A stretch of 64,000 nucleotides of DNA from Crocodylus rhombifer. Its lineage: Eukaryota > Chordata > Crocodylia > Crocodylidae. This document shows positions 19,036-30,270 of the stretch, one piece after another; the first letter of the stretch is position 1; each line of letters opens with the position of its first letter. Below the pieces are notes generated by a model that was not told where the DNA came from, did not search any database, and saw only the letters and a program-made list of their open reading frames with translations. The position numbers were made by a program, and so were the translations under genes. Location of the stretch: the NCBI GenBank assembly GCA_038503035.1, contig JAVSML010021642.1, positions 62,001 to 126,000 of the forward strand. The letters run 5' to 3'.

Positions 19036-20364
19036 CTCCCGGTGCTGATATTTCAGAAGAAAAAGACATCCTCAGGGTGTCTGGTTTGTAATCGTGATCT
19101 TGCAGGGGAGAAGCAGGGACAAAGCCAAGCCTGGTTCTCTTCAGCTGGCCTAAGAAGTGCTAAGATCTGGGGCCGGTGCCATAGGAGGGATGAGGGGAAG
19201 TCGACAGGTGGAAATCAGTGCTGCTAGATGTGGTGGAAACGGGGTCGATGCGTCTCGGAGCCAGACGATCGTAGAAAAGCAGGGCTGGCGGGGCCCTGCC
19301 CAAAGCAAGGATCAGCTTCGACTAAACCATCCAATAGATGTAAAACCCAGCAGGTTCCCCCATTTTCAGACTCAAGACGCCCTTCAACAGACTCAAAGCC
19401 CCCAGCAGAAAATGCTAGCTCTTAGTTTTCACTCGTTTTTTGACGACAGAAAAACACCAGGGCCGTTCTCCTGCTGCAAACAGCTCGCAGCGACCGCGGC
19501 AGGCCGGGTTTTTGAATGCTAATGAATTCCTGTTTACAAGCTCTGGGTTTATCAGGGCTGCACACGCAACAGGGCTAACCCTGTGTGCCATCCTTGGGAG
19601 GATCTGCAGGCACGTGCTAGCCCAGTTGAGCAGCACTGGTCTGAAGCTGCATGGACAACCCCATCCGGGGCGCCCCAAAACTGAGGACAGCTTTTAATGC
19701 ACCACAGGTAAAGCAGGGGGACAAGAGCCCTGCCCATGTCCTGCCATGGAGGGGCTGGTTAGACGCAGATCCCAGGCAGAGGATGGTGCCCGGTGCTAAA
19801 ACCCTCACTTGTCCTTGCCCATCTGACCATGGGGGGAAATCCCTTCCTGGCCCCAGATGTGTGGTGTAAGGTATTTACTGGGGTCTGAGGAGGCCTGAGG
19901 ACCCTTCAGACTTGTGCCGACAAGAAACATGGGTGGGAGGGGGGCAACACGGCTGGTTTGAGGGCCGCAGAGACCAGATTCTGCTGGGGGAGGACGTCGG
20001 GAGCAGAGTGGGGAAGGAACCTGGCTGCTTAATCAAGGCCCCAAGCGGCACAGGGCTAATCAGAGCTAATCAGGGAGAATCCAACATGCTGCTGATTACA
20101 ATAGGGGGCTGCACCGATGGCACGGTAAACCCGAGGAGCCTCCGTGCACCGAGTCCCTGGCGCCAGGAGTTTTATCCGTCAGGCCCGAGGGCTCGGAGGA
20201 GGCAAAGCCGTCTTGCTCCTTTCAGCGCTTCTAGCTGGGGACCAGCTGCAGCACGGAGCAATGCGTCCCAACCCCTTGGCGACAGCAGTTTATGCCTGCA
20301 GGGCCAGATCCTGCCTGGTGCTCAATGCTTTCTCCCCCCATCAAAAGCCCACGTACTTTAAAGG
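19036..20364. other. Unique sequence without recognised gene
   Basis: No coding domain or repeat was recognised. Open frames are short and overlap on both strands. Confidence 0.45.
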
Positions 20365-20502
20365 GTTGTTGTAGCCGTGTTGGTCTAAGGACATAGGCAG
20401 ACGAGGCTCTTTGGGTAAATGTGATATCTTTTTTTAGACCAACTAAATAGTTGGAAAAATTGTTCTCTGCAAGCTTTTGGGTAGAAACACCTTTCTTCAG
20501 GC
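20365..20502. mobile_element. Penelope-like repeat end with hammerhead-like motif
   Basis: The + strand begins TTGTAGCCGTGTTGGTCTAA, contains a short palindrome (CCAACTAAATAGTTGG at 20,439-20,454) and ends CACCTTTCTTCAGGC. On the minus strand it reads CTGAAGA, then a short GGTG-TTTC-TACC hairpin, then CAAAAGCTTGC. This is the layout of the hammerhead core (CUGANGA-stem II-GAAA) known from Penelope-like elements. The GAAA box is altered to AAAA, so this copy should not self-cleave. The family assignment is from memory of similar sauropsid repeats. Confidence 0.55.
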
Positions 20503-21067
20503 ATGGATTTTAAAGGCATTGGTGCTGCTGACTTTGCTGGATTGGGCTCCCTATAGCCTGTGCCTTCCTTCCCTTTGGCATGGCAGCTTCTGTAGGTGTG
20601 CAAAGGCTGCGTGTTTGAATCCAGCTTGATTCAAGCCATCCCTGATGCCGGTGGCATCAGAAAGGCACCAGGCTAATAGCTTTGTGTTGCAGCTCTGCCA
20701 CACCGATAGCAGCGAGGACCCGGGTTTCCTTTTGCAAGCCTCAAAGCCAGCAGGATATCTTGACAGCTCCGGATTCAGAGCTTGGGACCTCTCGTGTGAG
20801 AAGGGCTGATGCCAGCAGCTCCAAGGGGGACCGTAGCCCCGGGGTGTGTGCCATGTGATGGGGCGAGGAGATCGTTTGGGGGTGACCGGGCCTCGGAGAC
20901 GGTACTGAGTTAGAGCAGAAAGGTGCAGAGCTGTTGGGAACGGGACCACTCCGGAGGCTGGAGTGGGCTTAAATGCAGAAACATGAAGGGGAGGAGATGC
21001 TACCATGCAACTGAGACCCAAAAAAGACAAGGAGGTGGGGAATTTGGTGTATTTCAAGGGGCAGGCC
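20503..21067. other. Unique sequence without recognised gene
   Basis: Nothing recognised beyond short chance open frames. Confidence 0.4.
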
Positions 21068-21423
21068 ATAGTGGTCAGACCAGTGGTCCATGCAGCCCAG
21101 TATTTTGTCCCTGACAGTGGCAGAGGGATATTTCTATAGTGATCTCCCTCCTATTTGATACCTCTCTGGCATCACCCATTATTTAGCGATGCCAGAGGAA
21201 ACACCTCCCACTGTTGTGTTCAACAGCCATTAATACTGACTGAAGTCCTGGCCTTTTTCCATACTGAAGTCGTAGCTTTTTGTAGTACGGCAGCTGCCTC
21301 AGGCCCCTGATCATGCTGGTTGCCCTTCTCTGAGCCTTTTCTAACTCTACCGCATCCTTTTTGAGATGTCGTAGGATCAACGGGAAATAACTGGTCAGAA
21401 AACGCCGCCTGAGAGACAAGGGC
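21068..21423 (-). mobile_element. CR1-like LINE C-terminus and 3' end, antisense
   Basis: The minus strand reads LRRRFLTSYFPLILRHLKKD and LEKAQRRATSMIRGLRQLPY, the conserved C-terminal ORF2 block (cf. [14 protein letters not shown] in the 54-kb copy). Towards lower coordinates it passes into a 3' part with GACCAGTGGTCCATGCAGCC and GACAGTGGCAG, typical of another CR1-like subfamily. It is 5'-truncated and inactive. Confidence 0.75.
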
Positions 21424-23063
21424 ATTCAGCTCCGAAATCTTCCTTCTGCGGGGAACTCCCCCAGTGCCTCGGGAGCCGGCAGAGGCCCTTTATCCTGAGC
21501 CTGACTCATGCAGCGGTGAGTCTGCTGCCGGGAGCAACCTGCCAGCTCTTTTCCATCACTCGGATGCGGATGAGCTCCCTGGCCTTTTGCCATCACCTGC
21601 TGCCACCTGCAAAGGTGAAACATGCAGCCACAATGTGCTTGTGGGGCATGGCAGGGAGGACGTGATTTTCTCTGAGAGGAATCCAGGTCTGTGCCGCCAA
21701 GACGTTGGGGTGGGAGGAGGTGGCCATCTCTCTGCTGCCGACATGCAACTCTTCTGCTGCAAAGAGCTCGGAAAAACCCAACTGGTCAGTGGCTTTAACA
21801 CTGTGGGTCGTTGTTTTAAATTGTTGGTTCCTCTTGTGCAAACCCCACAGCGCTAATATCGCGTAGCACCCCACAGCACTCCAGGGAGCTGTAGTGCCCT
21901 GGTTGGGAATCCCTGGCTTCCTAGCCAGCACCTCAAAAACTCACCATCTCCATGCAAAACGGGTCATAGCCCTGCAGACCCTCTGGGGATCAGGGCTGGG
22001 TAGCAGGGGTCAAGTGAGGTGTGTCCCTTTCCAAGCATGCTTGTCTAGCGAAGCATATAGGAACATGCAAGGTTAGGCAAGCGCTTGCTTGCATCTCCAT
22101 TGCTTTCAAGTCCCTTTTCTCTCTACTGCTCAATAAGGGGTTGTCTGTTGCTCGCTAGGGCTCAGGTCGCAGTCTCACGATGGGCCTCGGGGAGAGGCCC
22201 TTACCGGCTAGCTAAGCTCGGACCAGCTAGCAGAAAGCTGTCTGGGGAACAGGCCACCTTGCTGTGCCCTTGGCCTGCTTGGACCTCTGACCTGACTCCA
22301 TGCCTTGAACCTCTGGCTTGGACCCTCTTGTTCCTGATTGCTCTTCTTCTTGTCTTGGACCTTCTGGTTTGGCCGATGGCTTGCACTCGCCGTAGCCCTT
22401 GGCTTGATATCTTGGACTAGGACTGAGTAACCCCCTGACCTAGCACAATCCACTCATGCCCTGGTCTCCCCTTCCACGCTGTTGCTATTTCTTTGTACGA
22501 GGGTAACGGCTACAAGCTTGTAAGGGCTTATTGCTGTCTGGCCTCCTTCTGCTCCTGTTCTTTGCAAGGATTTAGGTACCTGGAGGGTAGATAAATCCTC
22601 AGGTGTCAATGGGTACCTGCTCAGGTCATCACATGTGCTCTTGTGCATATGCCTCTGTTTGCCACCGTCTCCTCCCTTCGCCCTCGACTGTGGTTCGTGC
22701 CCTCCCGCTCATTGTGCTGCTTGGCACCGTTAGTTTCAGCCGGCCACTTGAAGTCACCTCTGAGGTGGCCTCACTGGGGTCCATCGAGCCAACCCAAGTC
22801 ACAGCGTTATCTCTGGCCGTGCTAAGGTTTGGCTGTGTTGGCTTGCAGGAGGACTTTAGTCTTATTTCTCACGCCAAGCTGCTGCTTTTAGCACCCCTGT
22901 GATCGCTGCCAACTGCCACAACAAAGGGAGGGCATGGTAGCGGCAATGGTTATCGTCATGCTGCGGCATTTAGAAGAGAGCATGAAGTGCAAGGCAGCTC
23001 AGGATGCATCAGCAAACGAAAGGTAGGGGTGGCCAGAGAAGGTTAAACAATACACAGAGATAT
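21424..23063. other. Unique and low-complexity sequence
   Basis: No gene was recognised. At 22,265-22,430 there is a degenerate CTTGGACCTCTGG-type repetition (GGCTTGGACCCTCTTGTTCC, CTTGTCTTGGACCTTCTGG). It could be a pyrimidine-rich LTR remnant or an expanded simple repeat. Confidence 0.4.
22265..22430. repeat. Degenerate CTTGGACCTCTGG-type repetition
   Basis: The motif CTTGGACC or CTTGAACC followed by TCTGG or TCTTG recurs about five times with irregular spacing. No open frame spans it with a known domain. Confidence 0.5.
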
Positions 23064-23165
23064 GGGATCATAGGGAAGTGGGGCTGGAAGGAACCTCACA
23101 GGGCATTTAATCCAGCTTCCAGCTCAAGGCAGGGTCATCCCTGATGAGACTGTCCCAGTTGAGCG
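23064..23165 (-). mobile_element. CR1 3' tail, antisense
   Basis: GGGATCATAGGGAAGTGGGG, then GGCTGGAAGGAACCTCACAG, TTTAATCCAGCTTCC and AAGGCAGGGTCATCCCTG are a reversed CR1 tail. It is about 100 bp and 5'-truncated. Confidence 0.65.
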
Positions 23166-23563
23166 GTTTTCGAACCTGCTGTTGAAAAGGGACCTGGAGT
23201 AGCAGGCATGGGCCAAGCCTCTACTGTGCAAGATGCTGGATCAACACCTAGCAAAAAGCTGGCCTTTGTCCCAAAGAGCTTCCAGCCTGAGACAGAAGCT
23301 GCTACACATGGGTAGAGACGGACGTGCCAACAAATCGTGCTGCCATTCGGATCAGATGCTCCCGTGTGCTCTGCCCTTAGCACAGCAGCGGGGGGAGTTT
23401 CAAGGAGGAAGCTGAAGGACGATATGGGCGAGTTCAGTGAGTATTTCCAGCTTAGCTTTGTTCCTGGTTTCCCTTGTCCAAAAGTCCTCCCGAGCACCAC
23501 CCATTGCTACAAGGCACCTTCATCCCCATGCAGCCCTACTCATGTCCATGTAGATGTTTGGTC

Positions 23564-23604
23564 TATAAAAAAAACCATGGAAAATATAAAAAAAACATGG
23601 AAAA
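23564..23604 (+). repeat. Two tandem 20/21-bp units
   Basis: Two copies of TATAAAAAAAACCATGGAAAA, the second lacking one base. It is a local duplication in A-rich sequence. Confidence 0.85.
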
Positions 23605-24329
23605 ATCCTTCAACCTACCATGTGAGAACGCACCGCTCCTGGTTGCATTTAACTTTATGACCCGACTTTTGAAAGCTTACATTAGCAAAATGGATGGGGA
23701 GAAAGGAGAGATGCCATATGCATGGGTGATTGGTAATTAATTATGCCTCAAATGCAAGTGCCGGGAGGTGGAAGGAGGGGGACAGGGTGCTGGGCTGGAT
23801 GGATGGGATACAGCAGGGCACCTGGAAAGGAATCTTAATTAAGGCTGGAAGGACTCGAGGCGAGCGTCAGGGAGCACATTTCTGTTGGCACCTCTCTAGG
23901 TCGGGTGACCATATGTCTCAGTTTGGCTGGGACAGTTCTGGGTTTCAGAGGCTGGTCCTGGCTGACCGGTAAAAATTAAAGTGAGAGTCTGGGTGCAGGG
24001 CACAGTCTGGCGGGGAGGCAGAGCAGTAGGAGTTGTGAACTAGCAAGCCCTAGCAGACAGCAAAATTGCCCTAACATCCGTTAGCTTGATTAGTGCATGG
24101 TCATTAAAAAGGGCAGGCTGACTATCATGCCTCCAATGGCAGGATCTCGGCCACACAATTGATGGTGATGGGGGATTGCTTTCAGGCTTTCTGCCAAGCT
24201 TCTACAGGCGTACCGGTATGTCACTCAACACGCACATGGTCACCACCGCGGGTGTGAACAGTCCTGCTGGGACCAAACCCGAAGACCCCTGCTAGAGGTT
24301 CGTGCCCCTGTGCTCAGGTTCAGACCGAT

Positions 24330-24690
24330 GCCAGATTTGGGGTCCGGAAGGACTTTTACTCTGATCAGATTGGTATGGACTGGGGGTGGGGGCTGCCTTC
24401 CTCTGTAGCAGGGGCCAGGTCCTTTTCCTGGGATCTCGTGAGCCTCTCTTAAAAACCTTTGCAGCAGCAGGACATTGGCCACTGTTGTCCTCCGGCCTTA
24501 CCTGTGCCAGGTTTGGGTGGTGTGTTGTGCTGCATTACGGTTCGCTGTGCATTGTTGCTGATAGGTTAGACAATGGATTTGTTTAGGACGGTCTGAGTAG
24601 GGCTGATCCTGCTGCAGACAGCGGGTTGCACTAGACGACCTCCCTTCCGGGCCAACTTCTGTATGATTCAATGATCACAGAAGGCCCCAA
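24330..24690 (+). mobile_element. CR1-type LINE 3' UTR copy
   Basis: The ordered landmarks GGGGTCCGGAAGGACTTTTA, CAGATTGGTATGGACT, GCTGCCTTCCTCTG, GATCCTGCTGCAGAC, GCACTAGACGACCTCCC and TTCTGTATGATTCAATGA match the layout of the copy at 53,925-54,262. This defines a CR1 3' UTR subfamily different from the 57-kb one. Confidence 0.7.
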
Positions 24691-24991
24691 GGAGCTTCCG
24701 GTCTAAGTCGGCCACAAGAGATGAATGATGAGGAGGACAGAGAAGCCAAGTGGCGAAGCCGTTCAGCCTTCATCTCAGCCTACTCAGGGTGAAATTCTTG
24801 CATGTGTGACAGCAAAAAAGAGAGTTGCAAGGAAGGAGTTCCCTTTTCAAACTGGCAGATACATTTTTGACAGGGGAAAAGAACAGTATAAGCTTCTTGA
24901 GGGTAACGTCTCTAGCTTTTGGGGTACTTCGTTTAGCACAGTCCAGAACCCAGAAGAGAAGTGAAATGAAAATCCTCGGCATTCTCTGCAG

Positions 24992-25212
24992 CAGCAGTTT
25001 TCAACCTTTTTTTTCACATTTGTGGACCCCTAAAAAAATGTTGAATGGAGGTGCAGACCCCTTTGGAAATGTCAGATGGAAGTGCAGACCCCTTTGAATT
25101 GTAAGTGTGGCTCTTCACATACTTTTGATTGATCCTAGTCATCTTTTGCGGACCCCTTAGGCACAGTCTGCGGACCCTCAGGGGTCTGCGGACCACAGGC
25201 TGAAAACCACTG
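24992..25212. mobile_element. hAT-type MITE, 221 bp, with 8-bp TSD
   Basis: The 5' end CAGCAGTTTTCAACC and the reverse complement of the 3' end (CAGTGGTTTTCAGCC) match at 12 of 15 positions. The element is flanked by CTCTGCAG (24,984-24,991) and CTCTCCAG (25,213-25,220), an 8-bp duplication with one change, as expected for hAT transposition. It has no coding capacity. The interior has GTGCAGACCCCTTTG twice and several GCGGACC blocks. It was probably mobilised in trans by a hAT transposase. Confidence 0.8.
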
Positions 25213-26220
25213 CTCTCCAGTATTTCTTCCCAGGGTGCAGAATTGATCTCTCCCGTGGGCAACAATTCTGCTAGGAGCTGATGCCCTCTTCTGCAATATG
25301 TCAGCGCTGATGAGCAGAACCAGACTGAAATGGTTTGTTCGGCTCTTTTATATTTCAAGAAGAATGGGTTTTTGTCAAAATGGACATTACTGTGGGATGC
25401 ATCTGACTTCAAAGGTTTTAATGAGATTTTCATTGAAGGGGGAATGAAGAGATGATAACTCTTTTGGCTTTCAGTCACACGAAACTGCTTTTTTTATGAC
25501 AATCCAAAAACTTTAGGAGGGATAGATCTAAGAGCGCCGTTTTCCTGGAATGCTTTTGTGGGAAGAGACTTCCTAACCAGCTCTCCTGATGAAGGAAGCT
25601 AATTGCCTCTGACAGCGTGACATAATGGGAAGTATTTAGAAATTAGACTCTCTCCAGGGTTTTCCTCTAAGGACAGCATCAGAGTTAGTCATAGAAACTT
25701 AGAAAATAAAGTTTTACTTAAAGTATTTGCTGCATACTCTCGCAGGTTGAAAGAACGGAGTGATCAGGATGTATGGGGCAACGGAAAGCCTATCTTACCT
25801 GAGGGGTCTGCAACAGTTTGGCCTCACAAGACAAAGCTGTGTTGCTGTCTAAAGGCATATCTGGGAGGCCAACCCTCGCGAGGGAAATGCTGATAAAAGA
25901 TGACATTGGCCAAGAACAAGGAGGTACCGACTGACTAGGAAAAAACTGAGTCTGAACATGACCAGGAGGTTTCTAACCATTGCATGGGACAACAACAGCC
26001 ACATTTGCTTGAAGACCGCTTGGTGAGGTGTTAGCACATAGGACATGCCCTCTGAATAAGTGTTTCCAGGGTCTTATGTGCCACCGGCACCAGCTCAGCC
26101 TGGGTTGAAGCCTCCAGCCACATGGAGCAGGGTGGAGCGCTATCATCAGCATCCTTCCCTCTCCCTCTCCCCTGCTCGGCGAGCAGCTACTGCTAGTTCA
26201 GCAGCAGCCGTCAGACCCTC

Positions 26221-26292
26221 TCCATGCCTCGCTCTCCTTCCCTGTCCATGCCTCGCTCTCCTTGCCTGTCCATGCCTCCTGCTCCTTCTCTG
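26221..26292 (+). repeat. Three-copy 24-bp minisatellite
   Basis: Three 24-bp units start TCCATGCCTC at 26,221, 26,245 and 26,269. The first two differ at one base, and the third is more diverged. Confidence 0.9.
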
Positions 26293-26834
26293 CTCCGTGC
26301 CTGCAGAGGCTTCAGTCCTCGATAGGCCAAAGCTGGGCACTGCTTCCATTCTGGCATGGAAATCAGCTTCTTCACTAAAGACACGCCCCTGATTTTGGGT
26401 GGCATGTGATACATCAGTAAATGCGGTATGTGACATATAGCCAACGCGTTCCATTTGGTCTCCAAAACCATTTTCCAGCCCTGCTAATAGTAGCATCAGT
26501 GGCTGCACGAGTCCAGCTGCTGTGTGGGCACCCAACAAAGGGGCTCTGCTAATGGAGCATCGTGCCCAGACCGCAGAGCGACACATTGGTAGCAGGATGT
26601 GGCATTCTGGGAAGTCAGTGCTGCCCCAAGGCCTGGTGCATTCTGGGTAATATCCCCTTAAGCACCACCCAGCCCTTATCTCTTGTCTGAGCTGATCTTC
26701 AATAGTGTACAAACAAACCGGCGTCAAACGCAGCCAGTGTATATGCAGCATCTGTCTCCCTTGTAACCCCTCTCCCCATTCCTCCATGAAGCTTGGTGCG
26801 CCATGATCCTACGCTAGGTCTGTCCACTCTCATT

Positions 26835-26935
26835 TGGACTGTATACTCCCAGGGCAGGCACCTCGTCCTCTTGAATTACAGCCGAGCCCTGTGCACCCAG
26901 ACAGGACAATGCACTCTAAATAAATTAGAAGAAGG
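26835..26935 (+). repeat. Old dispersed repeat tail (L2/CR1-like)
   Basis: CAGGGCAGGCACCTCGTCCT, GAGCCCTGTGCACCCAGAC and CTCTAAATAAATTAG follow the order of a repeat tail (GGGCAGGGACC...GCACCTAGCACA...AAATAAAT) also seen at 5.8 and 44.5 kb. Confidence 0.45.
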
Positions 26936-28562
26936 CCTATAAAAAGCTGCTTGGTTTGCTTCCTCTTGACTGGCTTGAGAAAGCAACTGCATGCAAACCA
27001 GAGCCTTGGGTTTGCTTTGAAATAAGCACCTATACATGCGGAAGAAATTACACTGATCCTCTTCAGCAGTTCTTCAACAGTGCGCCTTGTCTTCCAAAGG
27101 CTTCCTCAACAGTGATTAACCCACGCAGCCCCACAGTGGAGGAGGGAAATGCTATTATCTCTTTTATTCTACTGGTGGGAAAATGCATTCATGGAGAGTC
27201 CAAGAGTCCCATCTTGCAAGGAAACGGACAGGCAGACTCGGTGCTGGTCGTAGGCAGAGAGTTGGGCGTCGTGATTCTTGGAGCTGTATGGACCCAGAGT
27301 AAGATGGGGAAACTGCAAAGGAAAGGAGAAAGGCATGGAGAAAGGAAGTGCCTCACCTAAGGCTGAAACTGGAATTCAGGTCTCGTTAATCCTGGATCTG
27401 GGCCCAGTTGCGCAGGCCTTACTACCTTCCCTTTCTTCCTCTCCACCACCACAAAGCTCATTCCCAATGCAGAATGGTCCAAAGCACCTCCCACAGAGCC
27501 AGTCAGTGCAGGCTCACCCCCTCACCCCCTCAGGCCCCTGGATCCTAAAAGCTCTGTAATTACCAAGGCTCGTTAAGTCCTCCTTAGTGACAGGGAGCCT
27601 GTCCACTTCTCGGCTTGATTGAGAGCTGCTTTAACAGGAACATTAATTATACCCATTAGCGGAGCTGGGCAGGAGACTTCCCAGACACAGCTTTGAGCAA
27701 TTTGACATTGACAGCTTGGAAAAAAAACACAACCCACCTTTGCTGAGATGATAAAACAACTTCCACTTTGATTCTTGAGAGCCTGGGACTCCAGTGGCTG
27801 CATCTCCTCACCTTCCCGCCTATGGGAAGAGCTGTCCTGTCCCATCTCTTCTGGGACTGTCTCTTGCAGTAACTACAGCTGTGGCTCATTAGGAAGCAAT
27901 TAGTGGTCTAGCCTGTGCCCGTTGATCAGCTTGGAGCATGCTTGGGATTGTGAAAATGTATGAAACCAACTCCCTTCAAATCCCACATGCAAAGTGCAGA
28001 GCAGGGGACAGCAGGTAGGTCCATGAGGAACCCTCCTGCGACAACTTGAAGGCTTGTGACACCGACAGTGCAGCCTCCAGGACACAGCGCTGGCCTGGGA
28101 GCTGGAGAGGTTGGCTTCAGTTCCCAACTGCATCCCCAGTGTAGTGATAGGAGGCATAATTTAGTGATGCTTCCTAGCTGAAGACTACAGAAGTTGGGAA
28201 TTAGGAGATGGTCCCTTAGCTGTGGTCACTCAGACACAGACAAAGAGGCTACAGAAGCGGCCTACTGCTCTACAAGAGAGTTCGGTTTCATTAGTGCCTC
28301 TCATTCACATGCGCCTGCGCTTATTGAACCCCGGGAGCCCTACAACCAGGGCAGCTCCCTGACGGGACTGCAGCGCCGAGCTCACGAGAGTTACAGGCGG
28401 AGCAGTGGATCCTAGCCATGATGCTGCCCAGACCTCACCCCCAGATCGCTGCACAGCAAAGCAGGCTCAGGAATTGCAGGCAATGGCTAATGAAAGCTCC
28501 TAGACACCTGCAACTGTTTGTGGGTCTGGAAAAGTGACTCAGGTAGGGGCCAGCAAGCTTAT

Positions 28563-28690
28563 TCATAGTGTCATAGTTGTTAGGGGCTGGAAGGGGCCTT
28601 ACAGATCATCGGGTCCAGCTGCCCTGCACTTGGGCAGGAAAGACTGCTGGGGTCAGATGACCCCGGCAAGGTGGGCATCAAGGTAGGTGT
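28563..28690 (-). mobile_element. CR1 3' tail, antisense
   Basis: TCATAGTGTCATAGTTGTTA, GGGGCTGGAAGGGGCC, TTACAGATCATCGGGTCCAG, TGGGGTCAGATGACCCCGGC. This is the same subfamily as the tail at 14,418-14,520 and the + strand tail at 49,680-49,800. Confidence 0.8.
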
Positions 28691-29655
28691 CCTATGTCTG
28701 CAGCTCCTGATGGCCACGGGGAAGGACAGTTTGAGCTGCTGTAGTTTCTTGGGTGGTGGTTAACTGGATGACAGGCTGATTGGGGCAATTCCACCCATGC
28801 TACTCTTGAGAGCCCCTTAATGATGCATGTGCTAATTGCCCTGGGGAAGCAGGACACCTGCTCCTCCCACAGGGCTCTTTTATGGGGTATGAGCCTGCTG
28901 CTGGCTTGGAAAAACAGCTGAAGCAGCAGCTTCAACAGTTCCTTTGCCTCTTGCTGCTTCCTTGAGGCCCTGGGCCTTCTTTCCAGCAACTTTCTTCCCT
29001 GAGCTGCTGGCTGGAAATGCATTGGCAAAGACGCCCCCATGGGCTTATACCTAAATTTCATTGCAATCTCTTGTGCTCTTGGAACGACTGGGATGGACAG
29101 AGGTTGGCTTCTGGCCACAAACTTGTCTTCAAGCCTCATTGCAGCCCCACTGTCCCTGGTGCAAACACCATTTCTCTGTTCGCTCGGACACAAAGCCAGG
29201 CCTCGAGCCCATCGCAATGTCTCCGGTGTCAAAGCCATGCAGTGTAAATGGCGTTTGGGCTTCTATGGCGCTGTGCCGAGCAGTAATGCTCCATCTTGCA
29301 AGCCAGCCGAGTGATCATAATGCTGGCGCGGCTGTTTCTTCTCTGTGAAGCCATGGCCAGACAGGTATTCAAGGTGCCAGGTCATGCCCAAGCTGGTTGA
29401 GGAAGGATGCACCCGTGGCTTAAATGCAATGGATATGCAGGGCTGGTCCTGGTTGGGGGCCAGCAATGGCCTGTCATGGAGTTTTCTACTCCAGATCTCA
29501 CTGTGTCACAGGACATGCCCTCGCTGCTACGCCGGTACAAATACCGAATCGTTCCTTTGTGAGACCCGCTAACGCACGTCGCCGTGGGTTGGCGATCCTG
29601 CAAGCCAGGATTGCCAGTACCTGGAGCAGCGACTCGAGGAATAGCTCATTTAAGA
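28691..29655. other. Unique sequence without recognised gene
   Basis: It holds a 186-codon minus-strand open frame (28,678-29,238) without recognisable domain, and overlapping open frames on the other strand. I regard it as non-coding. Confidence 0.4.
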
Positions 29656-30270
29656 GCACTTTCCTTTGAAGTCCATAAGAACATTTGTACTTACACCTGT
29701 TATTATTGGGGTTAATTACAAACCTGCTTCCGGCACTATATTTTACTCAGTCTTTTAGTGCAGCTGCCATGTTTTTGCATATCGATAGGTCGGTGCTATG
29801 CTGAATAAAGCAATTAATTATAACTCCTTTCCTGCCTTTGACCTACCGATTACAAAGTCCATTATAAAGAGGGACGAATTAATCTTCCGGTGACATCGGT
29901 ATTGTCCTTATTTTAACAAATGGAGAGATGGATTTACCGCTACGGGCCTTTGATGCATCATGTTCTTGGCAGCTGTGTCTTTCTCCGCCTGGGAAAAGAG
30001 CACTGTCCGCACACGCGTGTCTTTGTTCTGATTTCCCTGGGGGGGTTCAGGCTCCACAATAGCCTTTTAGCAGAGGTCCCTGTGCAGCCCGCGGGGAGAC
30101 CAGGTGACCTTTCCGTTCCTTTATCAAAGCGCCTGAAAGGCAGCTCTCCAAGCCGACAAAGCAGTCATAAATATGCAGCTGATTTGCATGCAGGGCTCTC
30201 ATCAGCGAGAGGTCAGGCGAATTAGGGCAGATCAATTTGCTCTCCTCAGCTCTTGTGGAGTTTGCCAATT
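29656..30270. promoter_or_regulatory. Candidate conserved non-coding cluster
   Basis: About 0.6 kb of unique, AT-rich sequence holds several transcription-factor-like cores: GGGGTTAATTACAAAC, AGCAATTAATTATAAC, ATTATAAAGAGGGACG and a perfect ATTTGCAT octamer at 30,182-30,189 within GCTGATTTGCATGCAGG. No repeat signature or long open frame is present. Composition suggests an enhancer-like element near a developmental gene. Conservation is untested. Confidence 0.35.

Larger units (their letters stand above)
25221..28562. other. Mostly unique sequence
   Basis: No host exon was recognised. It includes a 24-bp minisatellite at 26,221-26,292 and an old dispersed repeat tail at 26,835-26,935. The long minus-strand open frame at 26,146-26,787 reads through the minisatellite and has no domain. 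Confidence 0.45.

Noticed and set aside
20365..20502. Active self-cleaving ribozyme
   Set aside because: The required GAAA box reads AAAA, so activity of this copy is not expected. Only the fossil motif is reported.
26146..26787. 213-codon minus-strand open frame
   Set aside because: It reads through the 24-bp minisatellite, giving an artificial Arg/Gly-rich run, and has no recognisable domain or splice context.
28678..29238. 186-codon minus-strand open frame
   Set aside because: No family signature. Competing open frames lie on the opposite strand, and its end abuts a CR1 tail. Most likely a chance frame.
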